Below, in pieces: positions 54,264-63,527 of a DNA stretch of 64,000 bases; position 1 is the first letter of the stretch; each line of letters begins with the position of its first letter. Below the pieces are notes generated by a model, which saw nothing but the letters and a program-made list of their open reading frames with translations, made no database searches and was not told the origin of the DNA. The DNA is from Bradyrhizobium hipponense. Lineage in GTDB: Bacteria > Pseudomonadota > Alphaproteobacteria > Rhizobiales > Xanthobacteraceae. The position numbers and the translations under genes are program-made. Location of the stretch: positions 38,143 to 102,142 of the forward strand of contig NZ_VSTH01000056.1 of NCBI RefSeq assembly GCF_008123965.1, written 5' to 3'.

Positions 54264-55358
54264 TCACTCCTTCGGCGTCGCCCCGACATACGACGAACTC
54301 GGCCGGATCAGCCGCCCCGTCCGCTGCTGCTCGCGCGCGTGCGCGGTCCACCCGGCGGCGCGGGCGACGGCGAAGATCGGCGTAAAGGCCTGGCGCGGGA
54401 TGGCGAGGGCGTCGAGCAGGATCGCGGTGAAGAATTCGACATTGGTCTCCAGCGGCCGGTCCGGATTCTTGTTGCGCAGCGCCGCGCGGATATAGGCTTC
54501 GACCTCGCCGGCGAAGGGCAGGTCGGCGCCACCTGCGGAGAGGCGTTCAATGGCGGCCTTGAGCACATCGGCGCGCGGGTCGCGCACCCGATAGACGCGG
54601 TGGCCAAAGCCCATCAGCCGCTCGCCGCGCGCCAGCGCCGCGTCGACCCACGGCTTGATCCGCTCGCTGGAGCCGATCGCATCCAGCATTTCCAGCACCG
54701 GCTCCGGCGCTCCGCCATGCAGGGGCCCGGTCAGCGCGCAATAGCCTGCCGTCACCGCGGCGAACAGATCAGCCTGTGTCGAGGCCACCACGCGCGTGGT
54801 GAAAGTCGACGCGTTCATGCCGTGATCGCAGACCGTGACGAAATAGGCGTCCAGCGCCGCGACCTCGCGCGGCTCCGGTGACGTGTCGCGCAGCATCCGA
54901 AGCGTATCGGCGGCATGGCTCGCGTTCGGATCGGGTGTGACGGGGTCGAGACCCCCGGCGCGCCGGACCAGTGCGCCGGCGATCACCGGAAATGCGCCGA
55001 CGATGATGGCCTCATCCTCCAGCCCGTTCTCTGCGCGCAGGCCCGCGACGGCCGCACGAAACCCGTCGATGACGGCCATGCCGCGCGTCGCCGGCAAAAG
55101 ATCGGGCAGTCGCGCGAAGGCGCGCTCGCGCGCGGCGCCGAGGCTGGCCCGCACATTGGCTTCGCTCAGCGTGCTCCTGCTGGCGCCGTTCCAGAGCCGG
55201 GCGGTGACGCCCTCAAAGCTCGATGTGGCGGCCAGTCGGCCGACATGCTCGCCGGCGATGATCAGTTCGCCGCACTCGCCGTCGACATGGCTCAGCACGG
55301 TTTCAGCCGCGGGAACGCCGTCCAGCCCGATCTGGCTTTTGGTGAGGTGGATGGTCAT
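54264..55358 (-). CDS. Citrate synthase/methylcitrate synthase family protein (CitA-like)
   Basis: 364 aa. Catalytic histidines H214 (GPLHGGAPE) and H253 (FGHRVYRVRDPR) are kept, as is H179 in DHGMNASTF. The catalytic Asp position is Glu308 in NVEFF, a substitution also seen in other CitA-like members. The C-terminal RPSSSYVG is the substrate-binding end. It condenses oxaloacetate with an acyl-CoA. ACAGGAG precedes the start. It is divergent from a second citrate synthase carrying a DNA-binding domain, which probably regulates it. Confidence 0.88.
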   Translation of the reverse strand: MTIHLTKSQIGLDGVPAAETVLSHVDGECGELIIAGEHVGRLAATSSFEGVTARLWNGASRSTLSEANVRASLGAARERAFARLPDLLPATRGMAVIDGFRAAVAGLRAENGLEDEAIIVGAFPVIAGALVRRAGGLDPVTPDPNASHAADTLRMLRDTSPEPREVAALDAYFVTVCDHGMNASTFTTRVVASTQADLFAAVTAGYCALTGPLHGGAPEPVLEMLDAIGSSERIKPWVDAALARGERLMGFGHRVYRVRDPRADVLKAAIERLSAGGADLPFAGEVEAYIRAALRNKNPDRPLETNVEFFTAILLDALAIPRQAFTPIFAVARAAGWTAHAREQQRTGRLIRPSSSYVGATPKE

Positions 55359-55397
55359 GGCCCAAATCTCCTGTTCACAGGCGGAAAGTCGGGCCTC

Positions 55398-55433
55398 TCG
55401 ACAGATTGATCAATCTTGATTACATAAATCAAT
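55398..55433 (+). promoter_or_regulatory. Promoter and two abutting operators for the HTH-citrate synthase gene
   Basis: A -35-like TCGACA (55398-55403) and a -10-like TACATA (55421-55426) are 17 bp apart. AGATTGATCAATCT at 55403-55416 is a perfect palindrome inside the spacer, and TTGATT-ACATA-AATCAA at 55416-55432 is a second inverted repeat over the -10. It ends one base before the ATG at 55434. No ribosome-binding site is visible, and a start about 7 bp after the -10 would give a leaderless mRNA. The sites suit autorepression or MerR-type control of both divergent genes. Confidence 0.65.
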
Positions 55434-56663
55434 ATGAAAAATTCTCTGGAGCTCTATCTCTCCGCCCGCGAGGCCGCCGCCGAGCTCGCGATCTCGCCGG
55501 CCACGCTCTACGCCTATGTCAGCCGCGGCCTGATCCGCTCCGAGCCGACGCAGGACTCGCGAAAAAACCGCTACCGCGCCGAGGACGTCCGCGCCCTGAA
55601 GGAGCGCCGCGTGCCGTCGCCGGAGCCGCGCGGCCTGCGCAGCTTCGACGCCGACCTGCCGGTGATGGACACGGAGATTTCGACCATCACCGAGGACGGT
55701 GCGATCTACCGCGGCGTCAACTGCGTCGATCTCGCCGAGAACGACACGCTGGAGCACACCGCGACGCTGCTCTGGGATGTCTCGGGCGTCGATCCCTTTG
55801 CGCCGGACAATTATCCAGTGGTCTCCGACGAGATGCGCGCGATCGCGCAGGCCGCGCGCCGTGCCGCGCCGATCGATCGCGCCATCGCCGTGCTGGCGCT
55901 TGCATCGAGCGCCGACCCGCGCGCCTTCACCCGCGCGCATGATGGACGTGCGATGGTCGGTGCCCGCATCGTCCGGCTCCTGGTCGCGACCATGCTCAAC
56001 TCCGAGCCGTCAGCCGAGCCGTTGCACCAGCAGATCGCGCGCGCCTGGGCGCCCGACAACAAGCACGCCGCTGATCTCATCCGCCGCGCGCTGGTGCTGC
56101 TGGCGGAGCATGAATTGAACGCCTCCACCTTCACTGCGCGCTGCGCGGCCTCGACCGGCCTCAATCTCTATGATGCCGTCATCGCCGGCCTCGCGGCGCT
56201 GAAGGGGCCGAAGCATGGCGGCGCCGGCGTGCTCGCCTCGCAGCTGGTCAAGACGCTGGTGGATCGTGACGTCGAGCCGATGGTGCGCGAACGCGTCGCG
56301 CTCGGCGAGCGCTTTGCCGGCTTCGGCCATGGCGTCTACAAGCGCGGCGACCGGCGCGCGCAGTCGCTGCTGAATGCGCTGGCCCGCGCCGGTGCGCCGC
56401 GCAAATTCACGCGCGAGGTGCCGGAGCGCATCGCAGAGGCGACCGGCGAGCTCGTCAACATCGACTATGCGCTCGCAGTGCTCGTGCATGCGTTGCGCTT
56501 ACCCGCGGGCAGCGAGCTGGCGCTGTTCGCCATGGCCCGCAGCGTCGGCTGGATCGCTCATGCCAGCGAACAGTTGCAGCACGGCAAGCTGATCCGCCCG
56601 CGTGCGCGCTATGTGGGGCCGGCGCCGGGGCGGAGATCGGGAGCTGTGGAGTTGAAGACCTGA
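55434..56663 (+). CDS. Citrate synthase fused to N-terminal MerR-like helix-turn-helix
   Basis: 409 aa. Residues about 8-58 are a MerR/excisionase-type HTH: LSAREAAAELAISPATLYAYVSRGLI, then RKNRYRAEDVRALKERR. The rest (about 75-400) is a full citrate synthase: H226 in EHELNASTF, H261 in GPKHGGA, H299 in GFGHGVYK, D344 in NIDYALA and the C-terminal KLIRPRARYVG. Changes from the usual pattern are GFGHRVYK to GFGHGVYK, DPR to DRR, and loss of the Glu of HGGANE. It may be an active enzyme, or a sensor of oxaloacetate or an acyl-CoA that controls itself and the divergent citrate synthase. Confidence 0.88.
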   Translation: MKNSLELYLSAREAAAELAISPATLYAYVSRGLIRSEPTQDSRKNRYRAEDVRALKERRVPSPEPRGLRSFDADLPVMDTEISTITEDGAIYRGVNCVDLAENDTLEHTATLLWDVSGVDPFAPDNYPVVSDEMRAIAQAARRAAPIDRAIAVLALASSADPRAFTRAHDGRAMVGARIVRLLVATMLNSEPSAEPLHQQIARAWAPDNKHAADLIRRALVLLAEHELNASTFTARCAASTGLNLYDAVIAGLAALKGPKHGGAGVLASQLVKTLVDRDVEPMVRERVALGERFAGFGHGVYKRGDRRAQSLLNALARAGAPRKFTREVPERIAEATGELVNIDYALAVLVHALRLPAGSELALFAMARSVGWIAHASEQLQHGKLIRPRARYVGPAPGRRSGAVELKT

Positions 56664-56712
56664 TCAGGCGCAGTGAGACTCAGATCGCAGTTCCCGTAAG
56701 CAACGAACTGCG

Positions 56713-56735
56713 CTTACCCTCCAGAGGAGGGTAAG
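56713..56735. terminator. Hairpin between HTH-citrate synthase and DedA genes
   Basis: CTTACCCTCC and GGAGGGTAAG form a 10-bp perfect stem with loop AGA. It is the minimal end-hairpin of repeat family F and lies between convergent genes. Confidence 0.6.
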
Positions 56736-56737
56736 TC

Positions 56738-57397
56738 CTAACCCCGCGGCTTCGCAGCCGCCACGCCGCCGCCGTGGCGGCGATGGATGGTCCAGATCGC
56801 CAGTCCCGCGATGATCGCCACGCCGACGACGCTGAGCATCCAGATGTGCTTGCCGACGTGCTCATGATGCGGCAGCCCGGCATATTCGTGCAGGGCCGAC
56901 ACCGCCAAAACACCCGGCAGCACATGCGCCGGTGCCCAGAGCAGGATCGCCGGGATGTTGATGGCGTAGAAGCGCGCCGGCGCCATGCCGAGCGCGCCGG
57001 CCGTGACCGGGACAAAGGCGCGGATCGGCGGCACGAAGCGGGCGAAGAACACGGCCCAGGTGCCGAAGCGGTTGAAGAAGCTTTCGCTCTGCTCGACGAC
57101 GCGCGGATAGTTGGCCAGTGGCCAGGCGTCGAGAATCTCACGCTGCTGCCGGTGGCCGATCAAGTAGGCCGAGCCGTCACCCAGGACCGCACCGAGCGCC
57201 GCCGCCAGCAGCACCCATTGCAGCTTGAGCTCCCCACCCGGAACCAGCGCGCTCAGCGCCAGGATGATGGTCGAGCCCGGAACCACCGATCCGACCACCG
57301 GAACGGCCTCCAGCAGTGCCGCCAGAAACAGGGTCAAATAGGCCAGCCACGCATGGGCCGAGACGAACGCGATAAAGGGATCGAGAAAGGACGTCAC
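56738..57397 (-). CDS. DedA family membrane protein
   Basis: 219 aa from GTG 57397. The DedA signature is intact: EAVPVVGSVVPGSTIILALSAL, GDGSAYLIGH, and FARFVPPIRAFVPVTAGALGM with its conserved arginines. Helices at about 18-65, 135-165 and 185-205. DedA proteins act in the inner membrane as lipid flippases or ion-coupled transporters, some recycling undecaprenyl phosphate. Confidence 0.92.
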   Translation of the reverse strand: MTSFLDPFIAFVSAHAWLAYLTLFLAALLEAVPVVGSVVPGSTIILALSALVPGGELKLQWVLLAAALGAVLGDGSAYLIGHRQQREILDAWPLANYPRVVEQSESFFNRFGTWAVFFARFVPPIRAFVPVTAGALGMAPARFYAINIPAILLWAPAHVLPGVLAVSALHEYAGLPHHEHVGKHIWMLSVVGVAIIAGLAIWTIHRRHGGGVAAAKPRG

Positions 57398-57696
57398 GTC
57401 GTCTTTCGTGTTGGGCTGGAGCTTTGGAGCTCTGACCCTACATAAGTAACGGGCCGCGGTAAAAGTGCCATTCGCTTAGGCAGGGCCGGGCACCCCGCCT
57501 GAAATTCAAGCGTGATTCGCAAGGCAGCCCTCCAAAAACTGCGTTCCTTGCTTATCTAAATGAAAAGACAACGGAACTTTGATTGTGGCGCGGGCTTCTG
57601 CCGGCACGTTGTCTCTGATAGGTTCGCAAACGCACCCAGCCGCAGCTCAACGTGCAAATAACTGGTCTCGGGACCGCCCGGGGCCTCGGAGGATTG

Positions 57697-58695
57697 ATGA
57701 CGACCGCCGCCCTGTCCAAAGTTGAGGAAATTTCCGGTCTGCCCGACATGAAGGTGTCGGTGCGCCAGGTGTTCGGGATCGACAGCGATCTCGAAGTGCC
57801 GGCCTATGCCGCCGTCGATCCTCACGTGCCCGAAGTTGATTCCGATTACCGCTTCGACCGCGCCACCACGCTCGCCATCCTCGCCGGTTTCGCCAAGAAC
57901 CGCCGCGTCATGGTCACCGGCTATCATGGCACCGGCAAATCAACCCATATCGAGCAGGTCGCTGCCCGGCTCAACTGGCCCTGCGTGCGCGTCAACCTCG
58001 ACAGCCATATCAGCCGTATCGACCTCGTCGGCAAGGACTCGATCGTGGTCCGTGACGGCAAGCAGGTCACCGAATTCCGCGACGGCATCCTGCCCTGGGC
58101 GCTCCAGAACAACGTTGCGCTGGTGTTCGACGAATATGATGCCGGCCGTCCCGACGTGATGTTCGTGATCCAGCGCGTGCTGGAGGTCTCCGGCCGCCTG
58201 ACGCTGCTCGACCAGAACAAGGTGATCAAGCCGCACCCGTCGTTCCGGCTGTTCGCGACCGCTAACACCGTCGGCCTCGGCGACACCTCCGGCCTCTATC
58301 ACGGCACCCAACAGATCAACCAGGGCCAGATGGACCGCTGGTCGATCGTCACCACGCTGAACTATCTCAGCCATGACGAGGAAGTGGAGATCGTGCTGGC
58401 GAAGGCCAGGCACTATCGCACCACGGAGGGCCGCGACATCGTCAACAAGATGGTGCGCCTCGCCGATCTCACCCGCAACGCGTTCGCCAATGGCGATCTG
58501 TCGACGGTGATGAGTCCGCGCACGGTGATCACCTGGGCGGAAAACGCCGACATTTTTGGCGATATCGGATTTGCTTTCCGGGTCACCTTCCTCAACAAGT
58601 GCGACGAGCTCGAGCGTCCGCTGGTCGCCGAGTTCTATCAGCGCTGCTTCAACGCGGAGCTGCCGGAATCGGCGGTCAACGTGGCGCTGAGCTGA
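57697..58695 (+). CDS. cobS: Cobaltochelatase subunit CobS
   Basis: 332 aa from ATG 57697 with GGAGG upstream. AAA+ ATPase: Walker A GYHGTGKST (75-83), LVFDEYDAGRPDVMF as Walker B region, and FATANTVGLGDTSGLYHGTQQINQGQMDRW. With CobT and CobN it inserts cobalt into hydrogenobyrinic acid diamide in aerobic cobalamin synthesis. No cobalamin riboswitch was recognised in the 299 bp upstream. Confidence 0.97.
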   Translation: MTTAALSKVEEISGLPDMKVSVRQVFGIDSDLEVPAYAAVDPHVPEVDSDYRFDRATTLAILAGFAKNRRVMVTGYHGTGKSTHIEQVAARLNWPCVRVNLDSHISRIDLVGKDSIVVRDGKQVTEFRDGILPWALQNNVALVFDEYDAGRPDVMFVIQRVLEVSGRLTLLDQNKVIKPHPSFRLFATANTVGLGDTSGLYHGTQQINQGQMDRWSIVTTLNYLSHDEEVEIVLAKARHYRTTEGRDIVNKMVRLADLTRNAFANGDLSTVMSPRTVITWAENADIFGDIGFAFRVTFLNKCDELERPLVAEFYQRCFNAELPESAVNVALS

Positions 58696-58710
58696 TATCT
58701 CTCGCGATAT

Positions 58711-58828
58711 GTCGTCCCGGCGAAGGCCGGGACCCATACCGCGTGATGTTTCGGATAAAGCTACGCTGATAGTTTCCTGAAATAATAGTGGCCGGTGGTT
58801 ATGGGTCCCGGCCTTCGCCGGGACGACA
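58711..58828. repeat. Double-hairpin palindromic repeat, family A
   Basis: Both ends carry the hairpin CCCGGCGAAGGCCGGG in the pattern GTCGTCC...GGGACCCAT and ATGGGTCC...GGACGAC. The inner core is shorter and diverged (ACCGCGTGATGTTTCGG). It sits between cobS and cobT, two genes that must be made in fixed proportion. Confidence 0.8.
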
Positions 58829-58839
58829 GATAGGGTCAG

Positions 58840-60741
58840 ATGACCACTTCCAACTCCAAATTCCGCAACACCAAGGAAGCCCCGACCGAGCCGTTCAAGC
58901 GCTCGGTCGCGTCCTGCCTCAAGGCGATCGCCAAGACGCCGGAGCTCGACGTCAGCTTCGCCGCCGAGCGTCCGGGCCTTGCGCCAGGTAAAGCCCGTTT
59001 GCCCGAACCGGCGCGAAAAATGACCAAGCGGGATGCCGCGATCGTGCGCGGCCACGCCGATTCCATCGCGCTCAAGCTCGCCTGTCATGACCCAAAACTG
59101 CATCGCAAGTTGATGCCCGGCAATCCGCAGGCGCGCGGCGTGTTCGAGGCGGTGGAGCAGGCAAGGGTCGAGGCGATCGGCGCACGCCGCATGGCCGGCG
59201 TTGCCAAAAACCTCACCGCGATGCTCGACGACCATTTCCACCGCGGCAAGTTCGACGAGATCACCGACCGCGCCGATGCGCCGCTCGCCGACGCGCTGGC
59301 GATGCTGGTGCGCGAGCGCCTGACCGGCATGGCGCCGCCGACGGCGGCGAAGAAGGTAGTCGACCTCTGGCGGCCCATTCTCGAAGACAAGATCGGCAGG
59401 CGGCTCGACCGGCTCGACCACCTCGTCGAGGACCAGACCCGGTTCGGCGACGCCGTGCACGATCTGTTGTCGGCGCTCGAGCTCGGTGACGAGCGCAATG
59501 CCGACAGCGAGGACGATGACGATCAGGACGAGAACCGGGATGGCGACAACGACCAGTCCGGCGCCGAGGGCTCGCCCGATTCCGATGCCGCCCAGGAGAT
59601 GAGCGCCGACCAGGCCCAGGCCTCGAGCGAGGAGTTGAGCGAGAGCGCGATGGAAAGCGCGCAGGCCTCGACCTCGGATACGTTCGACGACGGCGAACTC
59701 GGCGACGACGAGACGCCGGGCGAGGCGACGCGGCCGAATTCGCGCGGGGCCAACGAGCCGCGCGGGCCGGAATACCACGCCTTCGCGCCGAAATTCGACG
59801 AGATCATCGCCGCCGAGGACCTCTGCGACCATGACGAGCTGGAGCGGCTGCGCGCCTATCTCGACAAGCAGCTCGCGCATCTGCAAGGCATCGTCGCGCG
59901 TCTGGCCAACCGGCTGCAGCGCCGGCTGATGGCGCAGCAGAACCGCGCCTGGGAGTTCGACCTCGAAGAAGGCATCCTCGACCCCGCGCGGCTGTCGCGC
60001 GTGGTGACCGATCCCTATCATCCGCTCTCCTTCATGCACGAGAAGGAGGCGACGTTCCGCGACACCGTGGTGACGCTGCTGCTCGACAATTCCGGCTCGA
60101 TGCGCGGACGCCCCATCACCGTGGCGGCGACCTGCGCCGACATTCTCGCCCGCACGCTGGAGCGGTGCGGCGTCAAGGTCGAGATTCTCGGCTTCACCAC
60201 GCGCGCCTGGAAGGGCGGCCAGTCCCGCGAGGCCTGGCTTGCCGCCGGCAAGCCGGCCAATCCCGGCCGCCTCAACGATCTCAGGCACATCATCTACAAG
60301 TCCGCGGATGCGCCGTGGCGCCGTGCGCGAAAAAACCTCGGGCTGATGATGCGCGAAGGGCTGCTGAAGGAGAACATCGACGGCGAGGCGCTGGACTGGG
60401 CGCACAAGCGCCTGCTCGGCCGGGCCGAGCAGCGCAAGATCCTGATGATGATCTCGGACGGCGCGCCGGTCGATGATTCCACGCTGTCGGTCAATGCCGG
60501 CAACTATCTCGAGCGGCACCTGCGCCACATCATCGAGGAGATCGAGACCCGCTCGCCGGTCGAGCTGATCGCGATCGGCATCGGCCATGACGTGACGCGC
60601 TACTATCGTCGCGCGGTGACGATCGTGGATGCCGAGGAGCTCGGCGGCGCCATCACCGAGAAACTCGCCGAACTCTTCAGCGAGACCAACACCGCGCCCA
60701 CGCAAGCTCCCAATCGTCCGCGCCGCAAATTGCATTCGTGA
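58840..60741 (+). CDS. cobT: Cobaltochelatase subunit CobT
   Basis: 633 aa. An N-terminal helical region, a very acidic linker (about 215-300: DSEDDDDQDENRDGDNDQ), and a C-terminal von Willebrand A domain with the MIDAS motif DNSGSMRG (about 414-421) and later MMISDGAPVDD. It forms the CobST chaperone-like ring that drives CobN. Its TGA overlaps the next gene's GTG start. Confidence 0.97.
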   Translation: MTTSNSKFRNTKEAPTEPFKRSVASCLKAIAKTPELDVSFAAERPGLAPGKARLPEPARKMTKRDAAIVRGHADSIALKLACHDPKLHRKLMPGNPQARGVFEAVEQARVEAIGARRMAGVAKNLTAMLDDHFHRGKFDEITDRADAPLADALAMLVRERLTGMAPPTAAKKVVDLWRPILEDKIGRRLDRLDHLVEDQTRFGDAVHDLLSALELGDERNADSEDDDDQDENRDGDNDQSGAEGSPDSDAAQEMSADQAQASSEELSESAMESAQASTSDTFDDGELGDDETPGEATRPNSRGANEPRGPEYHAFAPKFDEIIAAEDLCDHDELERLRAYLDKQLAHLQGIVARLANRLQRRLMAQQNRAWEFDLEEGILDPARLSRVVTDPYHPLSFMHEKEATFRDTVVTLLLDNSGSMRGRPITVAATCADILARTLERCGVKVEILGFTTRAWKGGQSREAWLAAGKPANPGRLNDLRHIIYKSADAPWRRARKNLGLMMREGLLKENIDGEALDWAHKRLLGRAEQRKILMMISDGAPVDDSTLSVNAGNYLERHLRHIIEEIETRSPVELIAIGIGHDVTRYYRRAVTIVDAEELGGAITEKLAELFSETNTAPTQAPNRPRRKLHS

Positions 60742-61811
60742 GCAAGCATCAATCCCGCCGCAGCTTTATTGGCCACGCGGCGGCGGGATTCTCCACCCTC
60801 GCAATCTCTCGATTTGCGCAAGCGCGGATTGCGGCCGAGCCGCCGCTGGTCGAGCGCGCCGTCACCGAGCCGGTTGCCATCGAGGTCAACGCGCGGCCGA
60901 TTGCCGCGTTCGAGCCGCGCGACCGTTCGCGCGTGCGCTTCGGCTCGCTGCAATATCGCAGCGGCCTGGTGCTGACCTCGCCCTATCGCGGCTTCGGCGG
61001 ATTGTCCGGTTTCCGCTTTCTCGACAGCAAGGGCGAGCGCTTCCTCGCGATCTCCGATCAGGGCGGCTGGTTCACCGGCGCCATCCGCTATTCCGGCCGC
61101 GAGATGACCGGGCTCGACAATGTCGAGGCCGCGCCGCTGCTCAATGCGGAAGGGCGGCCGATCACCGAGAAGCGGCTCTGGTATGATTCGGAGTCAATCG
61201 CGCGCGATGGCAATTTGGTCTATGTCGGCCTCGAACGCGTCAACCAGATCATGCGCTACGACTTTGCCAAAGGCGGCACCCGCGCCCGCGGTGAGGTGCT
61301 GCCGGTGCCGCCTGGCGTGCGCAAGCTGCCCTACAACAAGGGGCTCGAGGCGCTGGTATTCGTGCCCAAGGACGTGTCAAAGAGCCAGCCGCTCGCCGGC
61401 ACCTTGATCGCCTTCTCCGAGCGCGGACTGGATGCCGACGGCAATCTCGTCGCGTTCCTGATCGGCGGTGCCACGCCCGGCCAGTTCAGCGTCCGCCGCA
61501 CCGAAAAATTCGACATCAGCGATGCGGTGCTGCTGCCCTCCGGCGAGCTTCTCATCCTCGAGCGAAAGTTTTCCTGGTTCACCGGCGTCAACATCCGCAT
61601 CCGCGCGATTCCGCTCAAATCCATCGCGCCGAACACGCTGGTCGACGGCCCCGAGCTGTTCGCGGCCGATCTCGGCCACGAGATCGACAACATGGAAGGC
61701 ATCGACGCCCACGTCACCGCCGACGGCGAGACCGTGCTGACGCTGGTCTCCGACGACAATTTCTCGTTTCTCCAGCGTACGCTGCTGCTGCAGTTCACGA
61801 TGGTGGAGTAG
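60738..61811 (+). CDS. Tat-exported esterase-like phytase-domain protein
   Basis: 357 aa from GTG 60738, overlapping the cobT stop by four bases. The leader has a twin-arginine motif QSRRSFIGHAAAGF. The mature part matches the phytase-like beta-propeller (esterase-like activity) family: GFGGLSGFRFLDSKGERFLAISDQGGWFTG, SESIARDGNLVYVGLERVNQI and LGHEIDNMEGIDAH. Members of this family are periplasmic and poorly characterised. Why a periplasmic protein is coupled to a cytoplasmic cobalt chelatase subunit is unclear. Confidence 0.87.
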   Translation: MSKHQSRRSFIGHAAAGFSTLAISRFAQARIAAEPPLVERAVTEPVAIEVNARPIAAFEPRDRSRVRFGSLQYRSGLVLTSPYRGFGGLSGFRFLDSKGERFLAISDQGGWFTGAIRYSGREMTGLDNVEAAPLLNAEGRPITEKRLWYDSESIARDGNLVYVGLERVNQIMRYDFAKGGTRARGEVLPVPPGVRKLPYNKGLEALVFVPKDVSKSQPLAGTLIAFSERGLDADGNLVAFLIGGATPGQFSVRRTEKFDISDAVLLPSGELLILERKFSWFTGVNIRIRAIPLKSIAPNTLVDGPELFAADLGHEIDNMEGIDAHVTADGETVLTLVSDDNFSFLQRTLLLQFTMVE

Positions 61812-61833
61812 GGGGCGCGTCACACCCTCCGCC

Positions 61834-61979
61834 GTCGTCCCGGCCTAGTGCGCAATTGCGCACGGGGGCCGGGACCCATACCGCGAGGTCTATCGATTTG
61901 GGGTGGTGCTAATCCCGAACGACCAATCCTCGCAAAACTTCTCCCTATGGCTATGGGTCCCGGCCTTCGCCGGGACGAC
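61834..61979. repeat. Double-hairpin palindromic repeat, family A, with altered left hairpin
   Basis: The right end is the usual GGGTCCCGGCCTTCGCCGGG form. In the left hairpin the GAA loop is replaced by a segment containing the perfect palindrome GTGCGCAATTGCGCAC. The core has CATACCGCGAGGTCTATCGA and CTATGGCTATGGGTCCC. This and flanking sequence fill the 313-bp gap between the phytase-like gene and the flavin oxidoreductase. Confidence 0.8.
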
Positions 61980-62124
61980 GGCGGAATGTGAGGCGACGGC
62001 TTCCGCCAAACCCGCAGCGCAATGCACGGCGCCGCTAGCCGCCATGTCCGCCGCGCCGCTGGAAATCCGCGCGTCCCTCACTACACTCCCTCCATCGCCC
62101 CCTCCATCTCCGGAACTCCCCCGC

Positions 62125-63237
<1,113 letters not shown>

Positions 63238-63272
63238 GGATGCGACGCGATAGCGGGGCCACAAACTCCGCT

Positions 63273-63399
63273 GTCGTCCTGGCGAAAGCCAGGACCCATA
63301 CCGCGAGGTCTATCGATGGCGCGCGGTAGGAGTACCGGACAACCGCTCTTCGCCAAACGTCTTCCTTGGGTAATGGGTCCTGGCTTTCGCCAGGACGAC
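63273..63399. repeat. Double-hairpin palindromic repeat, family A (CTGG variant)
   Basis: Both ends carry TCCTGGCGAAAGCCAGGA, so each stem has changed on both sides compared with the CCCGG variant. Core CATACCGCGAGGTCTATCGA and GGTAATGGGTCC. Lies between the flavin oxidoreductase and a small membrane protein gene. Confidence 0.8.
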
Positions 63400-63527
63400 G
63401 GAGGAAATTGTGGGTCGCATATCGCGCCCCTCACGTTCTCACCTCACGCATCCGTAACCCACCTTACCTTCCACCCGCCGCAAAACAGGCCTAACCTGTC
63501 GCGCACTCAAGCCCCATGAGGCCCGTT

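Noticed and set aside
57398..57696. Possible cobalamin riboswitch upstream of cobS
   Set aside because: I could not find the B12-box core or the expected paired elements, and cobS is not usually riboswitch-controlled in this position.
57940..60735. A 931-codon open frame on the minus strand antisense to cobS and cobT
   Set aside because: It mirrors two well-supported genes, has biased composition expected from the complement of GC-rich codons, includes the complement of a repeat element, and shows no recognisable domain.
61903..62124. N-terminal extension of the flavin oxidoreductase
   Set aside because: It translates repeat family A (peptide WVPAFAGTT) followed by Pro-rich sequence; the protein family starts at the ATG at 62125.
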